64,000 nucleotides of DNA from Fictibacillus phosphorivorans. GTDB taxonomy: Bacteria; Bacillota; Bacilli; Bacillales; Fictibacillaceae. The stretch covers positions 2,976,001-3,040,000 of the forward strand of contig NZ_CP015378.1 of assembly GCF_001629705.1 (NCBI RefSeq), written 5' to 3'. The position numbers and the translations under genes are program-made. Below are positions 8,844 to 17,119 of this stretch, piece after piece (position 1 is the first letter of the stretch; every line of letters starts with the position of its first letter). The notes beneath the pieces were generated by a model. The model was not told the DNA's origin. It did not search any database and worked only from the letters and a program-made list of their open reading frames with translations.

Positions 8844-9497
8844 TCAATAAACGAATTTCCGCTCGATTCTTGATAAGATAAAAGCCATGCCAAGCGTTAA
8901 GATTAAATACATTAAGGCAGCAGTCATATAAGGTTCCCATGGACGATAATACTGCCCCATCATCGCTCTCGCATAATACATTAATTCCGGGGTTGCAATA
9001 ATTGAAACGAGTGATGAATCTTTAATCAGTACAATAAACTCGTTACCTAGCGGCGGGATCATTCTTCTAGACGCTTGCGGCAGAATAACATGTTTCATAG
9101 CTTGTACATGATTCATACCGAGCGAACGCGCCGCTTCCATCTGTCCTTTATCGATCGATTGAATTCCCGCTCTAAATATCTCTGCGATATAAGCAGCAGC
9201 ATTAAGCGAAAGAGCTAGAACGCTTGAAATGAACACGTTTGGCGGCTTCATGAACAGTGGCATAAGCGCTGAATGAATCAATAGAATCTGAACTAGCAAA
9301 GGTGTGCCTCGAAAAAAACTAATATACCATATGCACGGAAGATTAATAAAAGGGTTCTTCACCATTTTGCCGAGCCCTATGAATAAACCTAATATTGTAC
9401 CGAATAGAATCGCCAAAAATGATAACTGAACGGTTACCCATGTTCCTTTTAAGAACAAAGGCATGTAATCACTAATAATCTGTAAAGAGTAATCCAT
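8844..9497 (-). CDS. Polar amino-acid ABC transporter permease (HisM/GlnP family)
   Basis: A 217-residue inner-membrane permease with about five helices. The start (GTWVTVQLSFLAILFGTILG) is typical of the His/Glu/Arg permease family, and the EAA loop is EAARSLGMNHVQAMKHVILP near residues 140-160, the coupling site for the ATPase. It begins after GGAGGTCTTC and lies 18 bases after the binding-protein gene, so the two form an operon. No ATPase gene is present here, so the pair must recruit an ATP-binding subunit encoded elsewhere. Substrate is not determinable; arginine or another polar amino acid is likely. Confidence 0.9.
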   Translation of the reverse strand: MDYSLQIISDYMPLFLKGTWVTVQLSFLAILFGTILGLFIGLGKMVKNPFINLPCIWYISFFRGTPLLVQILLIHSALMPLFMKPPNVFISSVLALSLNAAAYIAEIFRAGIQSIDKGQMEAARSLGMNHVQAMKHVILPQASRRMIPPLGNEFIVLIKDSSLVSIIATPELMYYARAMMGQYYRPWEPYMTAALMYLILTLGMAFILSRIERKFVY

Positions 9498-9515
9498 GAA
9501 GACCTCCTGAGAATG

Positions 9516-10292
9516 TTATTGTTTCAGCACATCTACATTTGGTTCTTCACCAAACCATTTTTTATAGATCTCAGCATATTTTCCATCATCGATAATTTTC
9601 TTCATTGCTTTGTTAATCTCTTCTTGATGTTCACCATCTTTAGGGAAGATAATCCCATAAAATTCACTCTCGAAATTTTCTTTATCGCTGATAGTTACGA
9701 GTTTTTTATCAGGGTTATTTTTTTCATATTCTTGTACTACAGCGTTATCTGCCACTACCGCTTCTACTTCACCGTTTAATAGTGCTTGTATCGCTAATAC
9801 ATTGTTTTCATATTTCTTAATGTTTTCATTTTTACCAAACATCTTTTCAAGTGCTGCTTGTCCGGTCGTTCCGTTCTGCACACTTACCTTCATTCCCTCT
9901 AAGTCCTTCGCACTCTTAATCGATGTTCCTTCTTTTGCTAAAATCATATTGATCGATTCAAAGTAAGGCGAAGAAAAGTCATAACTTTTCTTACGATCAT
10001 CATTGATCGTAATAGCAGAGATCCCTGCATCAACTTCTTCATTCTGAAGAGCAATAAATAACGGGTCCCACCCTTTATTTTTTAATTCATAATCCAATCC
10101 GGCTTCCTTCATCACAGCATCGAGCAATTCAACGTCGAATCCTACAATTTTATCACCGTCTAAGGATTCGAAGGGGGCATATGCTGCATCTGTTCCCACC
10201 GTCAACTTATCACCAGAACCTGACGAGCAAGCTACTAGAAACGCAGCTGATAAACCTATTAGTCCCATTTTAAATTTTCTTTTCATTTCCAT
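9516..10292 (-). CDS. Amino-acid ABC transporter substrate-binding lipoprotein
   Basis: A 258-residue extracellular binding protein. The N-terminus MEMKRKFKMGLIGLSAAFLV ends in the lipobox LVAC (Cys about 22), so it is a lipoprotein. The mature part carries the SBP family-3 features: GTDAAYAPFE, KIVGFDVELLDAV, and SAKDLEGMKVSVQNGTTG in the second lobe. It precedes the permease gene. Translation can start at ATG 10292 or at the second ATG two codons later; AAGGGGG lies upstream of both. Probably binds arginine or another polar amino acid; the ligand is inferred only at family level. Confidence 0.92.
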   Translation of the reverse strand: MEMKRKFKMGLIGLSAAFLVACSSGSGDKLTVGTDAAYAPFESLDGDKIVGFDVELLDAVMKEAGLDYELKNKGWDPLFIALQNEEVDAGISAITINDDRKKSYDFSSPYFESINMILAKEGTSIKSAKDLEGMKVSVQNGTTGQAALEKMFGKNENIKKYENNVLAIQALLNGEVEAVVADNAVVQEYEKNNPDKKLVTISDKENFESEFYGIIFPKDGEHQEEINKAMKKIIDDGKYAEIYKKWFGEEPNVDVLKQ

Positions 10293-10508
10293 TTTTATAT
10301 TTCCCCCTTTATTCTAAATATTCTTATATTATACACAAAATTTAAAATATAAGGAAAATTACGATAATTATTTTTAATACGAAAGTCACTCCATACTATT
10401 TTGAATATAAAACAAAAGACCCCGTCTTGGAATCATTTGTATCCTCAATATTCTGTATGTGCCTATAGGACAATCTTTAAAGCTGAGATCATCCATCCAA
10501 TCAGAATG

Positions 10509-10541
10509 AAAAAATGCACCTGACATAAAAATGCCAAGTGC
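10509..10541 (-). terminator. Terminator after mqnC
   Basis: A fully paired 10-bp stem, GCACTTGGCA/TGTCAGGTGC with two G-U pairs, followed by ATTTTTTC. The interval 10293-10508 upstream of the transporter operon holds otherwise only AT-rich sequence. Confidence 0.8.
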
Positions 10542-10553
10542 TTCGCTGTTGAA

Positions 10554-11660
10554 TTAGTTTTGCATCACAAAATCTTTTTCAGCTTTTTCTTCGTCCTCAA
10601 ATACACGAAGTGTTTCGTATTTTGTATTTCTTTGTGCTGGTATCTTACCTGCTTCACGAATCAATCGCAGTGTTAAGTTCGTGTTTACTTTGTGAGTCGT
10701 TCCAGCTGCTGAAACAACGTTCTCTTCCATCATCGTGCTGCCAAAATCGTTGCAGCCATAGTGAAGAGATTTTTTACCAACCTCAGGTCCCATCGTAACC
10801 CAAGAAGATTGGAAGTTAGGAATGTTATCTAAGAAGATACGAGAGATCGCAACATTCTTCAGATATTCTCTCGGAGTTGTCTTTTCAGCCTTCATGTTCG
10901 TGTTATCCGGTTGGAACGTCCAAGAGATGAAAGCTAAGAAACAATCTGTCTCGTCTTGTGCATCACGAACACGCTGTAGATGAAGTGCGCGTTCTTCAAA
11001 CGTTTCACCAAATCCAATAACCATCGTAGCAGTAGAATGCAGTCCAACTTTTTTTGCCGTTTTCATACAATCGATCCACTCTGTCCACGAGCCTTTAAGT
11101 CTGCTGATCTTCTTACGGGTACGGTCATCTAAAATTTCAGCTCCGCCTCCCGGAAGAGAATCAAGCCCAGCTGCTTTCAGTTCACGGAGTACTTCCTCTA
11201 GAGATAGACCAGACACTTCAACCATCTTCCATATTTCTGCTGGAGAAAATGAATGCATCGTGATATCAAAGCGCTTTTTGATCTCTCTTAACAAGTCCGT
11301 ATAGTAGCTGAACGGCAAGTTAGGATTTGTTCCGCCTTGCATAAGAATTTCTGTACCACCTACATCTACGGTCTCTTGAATCTTTTGAAAGATTACTTCA
11401 TCATCCAACACATAACCTTCGCTGCTTCCTGGCGCTCTATAGAACGCGCAGAATCTGCAATATGTATCACAAAAATTTGTATAGTTTACGTTACGGCCAA
11501 TTACGAATGTGGTAATCGGTTCAGGATGCCACCTTTTCATAATAATATCCGCAACTTCTCCCATTCGTTCTACTTCATCACTTTCATAAAGTTTAACGGC
11601 ATCTTCTACCGATAAACGTTCGCCATCTAAAGCTTTTTGTAAAATAGATTCTATACTCAT
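10554..11660 (-). CDS. mqnC: Cyclic dehypoxanthine futalosine synthase (radical SAM)
   Basis: A 368-residue radical-SAM enzyme of the futalosine pathway to menaquinone; it cyclises dehypoxanthine futalosine. The iron-sulfur motif CDTYCRFC places Cys64, Cys68 and Cys71 in the CxxxCxxC arrangement. Family segments include NYTNFCDTYCRFCAFYR, GGTEILMQGGTNPNLP and LDSLPGGGAEIL. Related MqnE and CofH share the fold, but the FCAFYR and SLPGGGAEI context fits MqnC best. The ATG follows GGAGGTTACCG. It is a single-gene unit between its own terminator and the dnaB-dnaI operon; the other mqn genes must lie elsewhere. Confidence 0.9.
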   Translation of the reverse strand: MSIESILQKALDGERLSVEDAVKLYESDEVERMGEVADIIMKRWHPEPITTFVIGRNVNYTNFCDTYCRFCAFYRAPGSSEGYVLDDEVIFQKIQETVDVGGTEILMQGGTNPNLPFSYYTDLLREIKKRFDITMHSFSPAEIWKMVEVSGLSLEEVLRELKAAGLDSLPGGGAEILDDRTRKKISRLKGSWTEWIDCMKTAKKVGLHSTATMVIGFGETFEERALHLQRVRDAQDETDCFLAFISWTFQPDNTNMKAEKTTPREYLKNVAISRIFLDNIPNFQSSWVTMGPEVGKKSLHYGCNDFGSTMMEENVVSAAGTTHKVNTNLTLRLIREAGKIPAQRNTKYETLRVFEDEEKAEKDFVMQN

Positions 11661-11749
11661 CGGTAACCTCCGAATACAATGTCTTAAGATCTTGTCTGTT
11701 CTTATCCTATCATATTTTTGTTGAAGAGACAGCTTTGTGTTTTTTCAAA

Positions 11750-11784
11750 AAAAGTCCCTGCCCTTTAAAAGAGCAGAAACTATA
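11750..11784 (-). terminator. Probable terminator after dnaI
   Basis: A short imperfect stem (CTGCTC/GGGCAG on the minus strand) is followed by GACTTTTTTT. The stem is weak but the T-run is strong. Confidence 0.5.
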
Positions 11785-12729
11785 TTAATAATCTTCTCTG
11801 AAATTTTTATTTCCACCCATAAAAATCGGAGTACTTAAGTGTTTGATCCGCTCCATGATTCTAAGAGCCTTCAATTCATCAAGTCCACCCTTTTGAGAAT
11901 ACGATAGATGCTGCTGCAGCATATCATAATCACAATTGGAGGTGTAGAGAGTAGGCAGTTTTTCCATCATTCGATATTGAAGGATAACGCCAATAATCTC
12001 ATCCCTGACCCAGTTCGTCATATTCTCAGCACCAAGATCATCAAGCATCAATACGGGAACAGTCTTTAACAGTTCCATCTTTGAGTCAAATGTTCCATCA
12101 GAAAGTGAAGATTTCATTTCTCGAAGAAACTCCGGTGTGTGAATGATCAAAGAGTGTACACCTTTTTCGGCTAAACCATTTGCAATCGCACCCAGAAGAT
12201 ATGTTTTACCAACGCCAAACTTTCCATAGAAGTAGATCCCTTTTGCTTGATGACCCGAACCTGCCATCTGGACAAATTCATAAGCCTTCGATATCGCGTT
12301 ACGTCTTGTTTCGTCAATACTATGTTTGTACAAACGATCAAATCTCGCTTCGAGGATCTCTTTCGGTATAAAGTAACTCTTAATCAATGAAGTCATGGAT
12401 TTCTTTTGTTCATCGATAACTTTTAGTTCACAAGGTTTGTATCTTAGTTCTACGGTTTGTCTCACTTTCGTCAGTTCAGAACGATACCCTTGCATAAGGT
12501 TAGGACAATTCTCTAAACCCGGACAATTGCGGCAAGCATGCTGTTCGTTCTTAAAGGTGTAAAAACTGGACAATAATTTTTCCGCATGGACATCTGATAT
12601 GTCAGGGTTCTCTCGCAGAAAACGCATGACCCCAGGGTCTGTAAGTACTTGTTGCTTCATTTGCTCAAATCTTTCCTGAAACTTATCAAACCCCGGCATA
12701 TTCTTAACAGATTCCTTTATGGATTCCAT
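11785..12729 (-). CDS. dnaI: Primosomal helicase-loader ATPase DnaI
   Basis: The 314-residue AAA+ helicase loader that, with DnaB and DnaD, places the DnaC replicative helicase at oriC and at restart sites. The N-terminal half holds the cysteine-rich zinc-binding region (CRNCPGLENC from residue 66, Cys100), the part that contacts helicase. The C-terminal half has Walker A GKFGVGKTYL and Walker B VLMLDDLGAE. It starts after GGGGGGAATAAT, 13 bases after dnaB, as in the B. subtilis dnaB-dnaI operon. Confidence 0.96.
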   Translation of the reverse strand: MESIKESVKNMPGFDKFQERFEQMKQQVLTDPGVMRFLRENPDISDVHAEKLLSSFYTFKNEQHACRNCPGLENCPNLMQGYRSELTKVRQTVELRYKPCELKVIDEQKKSMTSLIKSYFIPKEILEARFDRLYKHSIDETRRNAISKAYEFVQMAGSGHQAKGIYFYGKFGVGKTYLLGAIANGLAEKGVHSLIIHTPEFLREMKSSLSDGTFDSKMELLKTVPVLMLDDLGAENMTNWVRDEIIGVILQYRMMEKLPTLYTSNCDYDMLQQHLSYSQKGGLDELKALRIMERIKHLSTPIFMGGNKNFREDY

Positions 12730-12742
12730 ATTATTCCCCCCT

Positions 12743-14131
12743 TTATTTCGAACTATTTAACAAACTCTCAAGCCATTTACGGTTCTCATCCTCTGTAGTA
12801 TCTGTGTTAGCATCACCAGTCTGATCAGCAGATACTCTATCCTGTTTCAGCCAATCAGGAACAGTAACGTTACTCTTCTTATTACCCTTATTATAAGAGC
12901 CAGAATTCACCTTTTTATCTTGCCATTCTTTATACTTCCGTTTTTCATCGCGTGCTAATGTCATTGCCTCTATAACCGTTTGTGCTTTTTTTCGAGCCCA
13001 ATGTGAAGCAATCCGTTCGATCAACCCTTTTGCAAGCTTCATATCATTCTCAGATAAAACATAATCTAATAGAACATTCGTAACACCTGGCGTTAGATTC
13101 TGATCGATCATACAATAGGCAACGAGTTTTAAATCTACTTCTGAAGGAGTTGTACCTGAATAATCTTCTAACAAACGATAAGGTGACACTTCTTCAAAGT
13201 ATTTGATAAGTTCTTCTTCTTTTGATTGAGGCTGCATGCCATGAAGAGCTTTTAATGGAACCGGCTGCGTCTTTAACGCAAGAACCGGCAGTCCTTCTTC
13301 ATGCTCAAATCGATACCATTTCTGAATTTCTTTTCTTAAACTCTCTGCAGTAATTTCTCCTGTCGAGTAGTATACGTTTTGAATTTGCTTACTCATATCC
13401 ATCGGTTGTAACTGATAGATGTATGCTAACTTATAAATCGCTTCCTTTAATTTCGGGGTGATCACCTCTTTAGGCACGATAAAAGATGAGATCTGATTCA
13501 CCATCGCTTCGAAATCAAAGGTGGATTCACTTAGTACAACTTTCCCATGAATGTCTTTTTCATGTAAAGAGACATCTTCTGGAAGAACGTTTTCGTTAAT
13601 CTCCGCATAACTCTTCGATGACATTTCAGATGGGTGCAAAGAAGTAAACACATCACTGAACGAAGCAGTAACCTCTTTATACTCCGACACATCGGTTTGG
13701 GCAATATAAAAGGACTCTCTAACTTCAGTAAACTTCGCTTTTCCTAAACGGTTAAATAAATATATGCTTAAAAAGCCATCTGTAAAAAAAGCATTTGGCG
13801 AAAGCGGGAGTTGAAGCTCATAAACGTACTCCCTTGAACTATCGCCGTCTTTTTTAAACGTCTTCAAGAGACCGATCGCTTCTAGCTTCTTTCTCCCCGC
13901 CAAAATATCTTTTAGCGAGAACTGAGTTACGTTCATGAGGTGCTGATGTTTTTGTGTCTGCCGATCCATATTTACTTCGCACCATAATGTCATATATAAA
14001 CTATGTGCAAATGCGCCAACCAACGGCTGATATAACATGGTAAGAACTTTATGATCTATTTCATGCAACATACCCTTGCACTGGACGGAATACGTATCAA
14101 CGGGCACAACTTCTTGAAAATGTACCGTCAT
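12743..14131 (-). CDS. dnaB: Replication initiation/membrane attachment protein DnaB (Gram-positive type)
   Basis: A 462-residue primosome protein (not the E. coli DnaB helicase) that helps load the replicative helicase. It has the DnaB/DnaD domains: a winged-helix N-domain with LTMLYQPLVGAFAHSLYMTL, and the C-terminal DDBH2 segment with KAQTVIEAMTLARDEKRKYK and the YKEWQDKK box. The C-terminus is acidic and low-complexity (DANTDTTEDEN). ATG 14131 after GGGTGAAAACG is preferred to the in-frame GTG at 14140. Transcribed with dnaI. Confidence 0.94.
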   Translation of the reverse strand: MTVHFQEVVPVDTYSVQCKGMLHEIDHKVLTMLYQPLVGAFAHSLYMTLWCEVNMDRQTQKHQHLMNVTQFSLKDILAGRKKLEAIGLLKTFKKDGDSSREYVYELQLPLSPNAFFTDGFLSIYLFNRLGKAKFTEVRESFYIAQTDVSEYKEVTASFSDVFTSLHPSEMSSKSYAEINENVLPEDVSLHEKDIHGKVVLSESTFDFEAMVNQISSFIVPKEVITPKLKEAIYKLAYIYQLQPMDMSKQIQNVYYSTGEITAESLRKEIQKWYRFEHEEGLPVLALKTQPVPLKALHGMQPQSKEEELIKYFEEVSPYRLLEDYSGTTPSEVDLKLVAYCMIDQNLTPGVTNVLLDYVLSENDMKLAKGLIERIASHWARKKAQTVIEAMTLARDEKRKYKEWQDKKVNSGSYNKGNKKSNVTVPDWLKQDRVSADQTGDANTDTTEDENRKWLESLLNSSK

Positions 14132-14167
14132 CGTTTTCACCCTTTGTTAAAAAGTCTTTAAAGTAAG

Positions 14168-14198
14168 CTGGCCGACGGATGTTAGTATCGTCAGCCAG
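14168..14198 (-). promoter_or_regulatory. Hairpin in dnaB upstream region
   Basis: CTGGCCGACG/CGTCAGCCAG, nine of ten positions paired, lies between the nrdR terminator and dnaB. No T-run follows, so it is not a standard terminator; it may be a leader structure or an operator. Confidence 0.4.
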
Positions 14199-14256
14199 AG
14201 TAGTTTGTTCATTATTAGCCGTTTTCTAACAAAGTAGAATTCGGTTTGGTAGTGGA

Positions 14257-14299
14257 ATAAAAAGAGCGTTACAGCAGTCTAAGATACGCTTTAACGCTC
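14257..14299 (-). terminator. Terminator after nrdR
   Basis: Stem GAGCGTTA/TAACGCTC overlaps the nrdR stop codon and is followed by TTTTTATT on the minus strand. Confidence 0.75.
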
Positions 14300-14752
14300 C
14301 TCCTTGTTAATTAGTTCTTTCAATTCCTGTATAAAAACATTGATATCTTTAAATTGACGGTATACAGAGGCAAATCTAACATAAGCCACCTCATCCGTTT
14401 TAGACAGATGTTCCATCACCTGTTCACCAACGGCTGTACTTGATACTTCAGATGCACCTGAGTTCCGTAATTCTTTTTCAATGCTATCTACTATATTTTC
14501 AAGCGTTTCCAAGGGGACTGGCCTTTTTTCGCAAGCTTTAATAAGCCCTCTAAGGATCTTTTCACGGCTGAACTCTTCTCGTTCTCCGCCCTTTTTAACA
14601 ATGATAAGCGGTGTTTGTTCTACCGTTTCAAATGTAGTAAATCTATAGCTGCAAGATTCACATTCCCTTCTGCGGCGAATGGATCTTCCGCTATGTACAG
14701 GTCTTGAATCAAGCACTTTTGTTCCGTTGTGCTGGCAAGTAGGACACCTCAT
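14291..14752 (-). CDS. nrdR: Transcriptional repressor NrdR
   Basis: The 153-residue repressor of ribonucleotide reductase genes, regulated by ATP/dATP binding. The N-terminus has the zinc ribbon (CPTCQ, then [12 protein letters not shown]), followed by the ATP-cone ([18 protein letters not shown] to about residue 135). ATG 14752 ([18 protein letters not shown]) gives the family's usual start and length; ATG 14761 and TTG 14767 are in-frame alternatives. It lies upstream of dnaB, as ytcG/nrdR does in B. subtilis. Confidence 0.95.
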   Translation of the reverse strand: MRCPTCQHNGTKVLDSRPVHSGRSIRRRRECESCSYRFTTFETVEQTPLIIVKKGGEREEFSREKILRGLIKACEKRPVPLETLENIVDSIEKELRNSGASEVSSTAVGEQVMEHLSKTDEVAYVRFASVYRQFKDINVFIQELKELINKEER

Positions 14753-14825
14753 TGTAATCATCCCCAAAAAATTTTCTTATTCTCTATCTATCTTAAAGAA
14801 AAGGGAGGAATGTGACAAGCTATTC

Positions 14826-15221
14826 CTACAATTTTTCAGCCATTGACGTCCCTACAAACGTTAGTTTTTCTTTTAAGATCTCATAAATATTAACAATTAG
14901 CCTTTGATTGTTACCAAAATTAAAAGGAAGAGCAGATTCTGTTGAAACGTTCAGATCTACAGCAGTTCGATTCGCTCTAACTGTTACTACACTAATAACA
15001 ACAAACGCACTCTTAGGCTGTCTGACTTCAAACGTAACTTCTCCCCTTTCTTCTGAAAAACCAAGTTCATGAAAATTGGTGTCTTCATCTAGGATCTGTT
15101 TGATCACTTTCATAACTTCTGGTTTATTAGCTTTAAAATAATGGGTTCTAAGTCTTTCGTCCACATGCTGTTCACTCGTTTCCGCATGATTTTCCATTAG
15201 ATTTTGAAGTTTTCTAAACAT
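14826..15221 (-). CDS. Conserved cytosolic protein of unknown function
   Basis: A 131-residue soluble protein beginning MFRKLQNLMENHAETSEQ, preceded by GGAGGACTACT at the right distance; a longer open frame to 15314 has no binding site and crosses the speD terminator. Visible features are an amphipathic N-terminal helix and alternating strands (GEVTFEVRQPKSAFVVISVVT). No signal peptide, membrane segment or catalytic motif is seen. I recall similar proteins next to speD in other bacilli annotated only as cytosolic proteins, so function remains open. Confidence 0.7.
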   Translation of the reverse strand: MFRKLQNLMENHAETSEQHVDERLRTHYFKANKPEVMKVIKQILDEDTNFHELGFSEERGEVTFEVRQPKSAFVVISVVTVRANRTAVDLNVSTESALPFNFGNNQRLIVNIYEILKEKLTFVGTSMAEKL

Positions 15222-15277
15222 AGTAGTCCTCCAAAGCAATATAATTTGTATCCTATTATTCCCTATAATGAGTGAAA

Positions 15278-15307
15278 TAAAAAAGAGGTGTGATTTCTCA
15301 CACCTCA
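15278..15307 (-). terminator. Terminator after speD
   Basis: Stem GAGGTGTGA/TCACACCTC followed by TTTTTT on the minus strand. Confidence 0.85.
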
Positions 15308-15325
15308 CGTACATTCTGTTTTAAA

Positions 15326-15709
15326 TTATTGAGCAGTAACTTTTGATTTGGCAACAGAAATTGGACCCATCCCACGAGGAACTTCCAAGTTTTCGCGCTT
15401 TTTAGCGCCAAGTGCCTCTGAAATGTAATCAGCAGCTACGTTAGGATCGATTCGATCTCCACACGTATATACATCAATACTTGCATAACCATGCTCAGGA
15501 AAACTGTGAATAGTTAGATGAGATTCAGAGATAATAACAACTCCACTTACACCATGTGGAGCAAATTTATGAAAAGCAACCTCACGAATTTCTGCACCTG
15601 CTTTCAATGCAGCGTCAACGAATGTCTCTTCAATAAATTTCATGTCATTTAGTTTTTCAGAATCACAACCCCATAACTCAGCAATTACGTGTCTTCCCAT
15701 TGTATCCAT
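15326..15709 (-). CDS. speD: S-adenosylmethionine decarboxylase proenzyme
   Basis: The pyruvoyl-dependent AdoMet decarboxylase of spermidine synthesis, 127 residues. Self-cleavage occurs between Glu62 and Ser63 in [16 protein letters not shown], turning Ser63 into the pyruvoyl cofactor; His68 and Cys83 are the other catalytic residues of this class. ATG 15709 gives [15 protein letters not shown], the family's start; ATG 15715 lies only three bases from the GGGGG binding site. The gene has its own sigma-A promoter and a structured leader, and a terminator separates it from gapB, unlike the joint gapB-speD transcript of B. subtilis. Confidence 0.96.
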   Translation of the reverse strand: MDTMGRHVIAELWGCDSEKLNDMKFIEETFVDAALKAGAEIREVAFHKFAPHGVSGVVIISESHLTIHSFPEHGYASIDVYTCGDRIDPNVAADYISEALGAKKRENLEVPRGMGPISVAKSKVTAQ

Positions 15710-15850
15710 TAGCATAGTCCCCCTTTTAAAAATAATCATGCCTTCAAGCATGCGGTATCGAACATCTACCACGGGGGCAAGTTAGTCCAAAGAGGTCCTA
15801 ACCCTTTAAGTAGCATTCAATGCCTTTGTTTGCTTTATTTGAAGTTCACG
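15710..15850 (-). promoter_or_regulatory. speD leader with predicted three-way junction masking the ribosome binding site
   Basis: The transcript carries CCCCC (15773-15777), which can pair with the GGGGG ribosome binding site (15719-15723). Between these lie two complete hairpins: GTGGTA/TACCGC (about 15751-15771) and CATGC/GCATG (about 15737-15752). Together they form a compact three-helix junction closing over the binding site. Upstream, AAAGGGTTAGG-ACCTCTTT can form another stem. This is a manual prediction; no known riboswitch class was recognised. Confidence 0.5.
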
Positions 15851-15856
15851 AATCAT

Positions 15857-15885
15857 AGTATACTTCTTTTAAAATTTATTTGCAA
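15857..15885 (-). promoter_or_regulatory. Sigma-A promoter for speD
   Basis: Minus-strand TTGCAA (15880-15885), 17-base spacer, TATACT (15857-15862). Confidence 0.8.
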
Positions 15886-15971
15886 TAACTATAGGCAAAT
15901 TTTTTCGAATCAATTTTTTATTGTTTTTTAAGGATAAAGATAGAGCGAAATATACTGGTTCATTGAAACGC

Positions 15972-16002
15972 AAAAAAGAGCTGATGTGAAATCCAGCTCT
16001 TA
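15972..16002 (-). terminator. Terminator after gapB
   Basis: Stem AAGAGCTG/CAGCTCTT followed by TTTTTTG on the minus strand. Confidence 0.85.
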
Positions 16003-16027
16003 CTTATTTATTTATTTTCATGAATGT

Positions 16028-17068
16028 TTATGATACCGATACATTTTTTTCTTGAATCGGCATATTTAAAGCAACACTCACATGTTTAGCTAGATCCACT
16101 ACTCGACATGAATAACCCCATTCATTGTCGTACCAAGCAAGGACCTTCACTTTGTTTCCGTCCATTACCATCGTAGATAAACCATCTACGATTGAAGAAT
16201 TTTCATTTCCGTTATAATCAATCGAAACGAGTGGAAGATCGCTGTATCCTAAGATTCCACGCAACGAACCTTCAGAAGCAGATTGGAAAGCATGATTCAC
16301 TTGGTCTTTCGATACAGGAGTCTTTAATTCCACAACAACATCCACTAAAGAAACATTAGGTGTTGGAACACGGAGTGCCATACCATTCAATTTACCTTCT
16401 AAGTGAGGCAAGACTTTTGAAATAGCTTTTGCAGCACCTGTAGAAGTTGGAATGATTGACGTTCCACAAGCGCGCGCACGTCTTAAGTCCTTATGGGGAT
16501 TATCAATATTCTTTTGATCATTCGTATACGCATGTACCGTTGTCATCATGCCAGATTGTACTCCGAACTGATCATCTAGCACTTTAATCACAGGTGCTAA
16601 ACAATTGGTTGTGCACGATGCATTAGAAATAATATGATGTTCAGAAGAAATGTAATCGCTATCATTTACACCCATAACAATTGTAATGTCTTCGTCTTTC
16701 CCTGGTGCAGTAATAATTACTTTCTTAGCACCCGCTTCAATATGAAGACCAGCAGATTCTTGTGAAACAAATTTCCCTGTTGCTTCTATAACAATATCAA
16801 CGCCTAATGTTCCCCAAGGTAGTTCACGAGGATCACGAGAGTTAACTAACTGAACTTTTTTTCCATTAACAAAAAGGGCATCTTCTCCAGCAACAACATC
16901 TCCAGAATACGTTCCATGTATAGAATCGTACTTAACCATATGAGCAAGAGTTTCGGCTGGATAGCTGGCATTAACAGCTACAACCTCAAATTCATCGTTC
17001 TCCATCATTTTGCGGAAGACCATTCTTCCGATTCTCCCCAAGCCATTAATTGCAATTTTTGCTTTCAT
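16028..17068 (-). CDS. gapB: Glyceraldehyde-3-phosphate dehydrogenase, gluconeogenic NADP type
   Basis: A 346-residue GapB enzyme, which in bacilli runs in the gluconeogenic direction with NADPH. The Rossmann start is AINGLGRIGRMVFRK; catalytic Cys152 lies in SNASCTTNC. The usual NAD-selecting Asp after the second strand is replaced in VNAS (residues 32-35), consistent with NADP use. The ATG follows GGAAGGAGCAGCTTC. Synteny with speD and coaE supports GapB rather than the glycolytic GapA. A CcpN operator at the -10 region predicts repression on glucose. Confidence 0.96.
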   Translation of the reverse strand: MKAKIAINGLGRIGRMVFRKMMENDEFEVVAVNASYPAETLAHMVKYDSIHGTYSGDVVAGEDALFVNGKKVQLVNSRDPRELPWGTLGVDIVIEATGKFVSQESAGLHIEAGAKKVIITAPGKDEDITIVMGVNDSDYISSEHHIISNASCTTNCLAPVIKVLDDQFGVQSGMMTTVHAYTNDQKNIDNPHKDLRRARACGTSIIPTSTGAAKAISKVLPHLEGKLNGMALRVPTPNVSLVDVVVELKTPVSKDQVNHAFQSASEGSLRGILGYSDLPLVSIDYNGNENSSIVDGLSTMVMDGNKVKVLAWYDNEWGYSCRVVDLAKHVSVALNMPIQEKNVSVS

Positions 17069-17102
17069 GAAGCTGCTCCTTCCAATGTGTTATACTCTAT
17101 CT

Positions 17103-17115
17103 TGTATCTATCTGT
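17103..17115 (-). promoter_or_regulatory. 13-bp element shared with the ytoI promoter
   Basis: Plus-strand TGTATCTATCTGT, five bases downstream of the gapB -10 region. The same 13 bases occur at 46264-46276 in the ytoI promoter region. Confidence 0.45.
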
Positions 17116-17119
17116 AATT

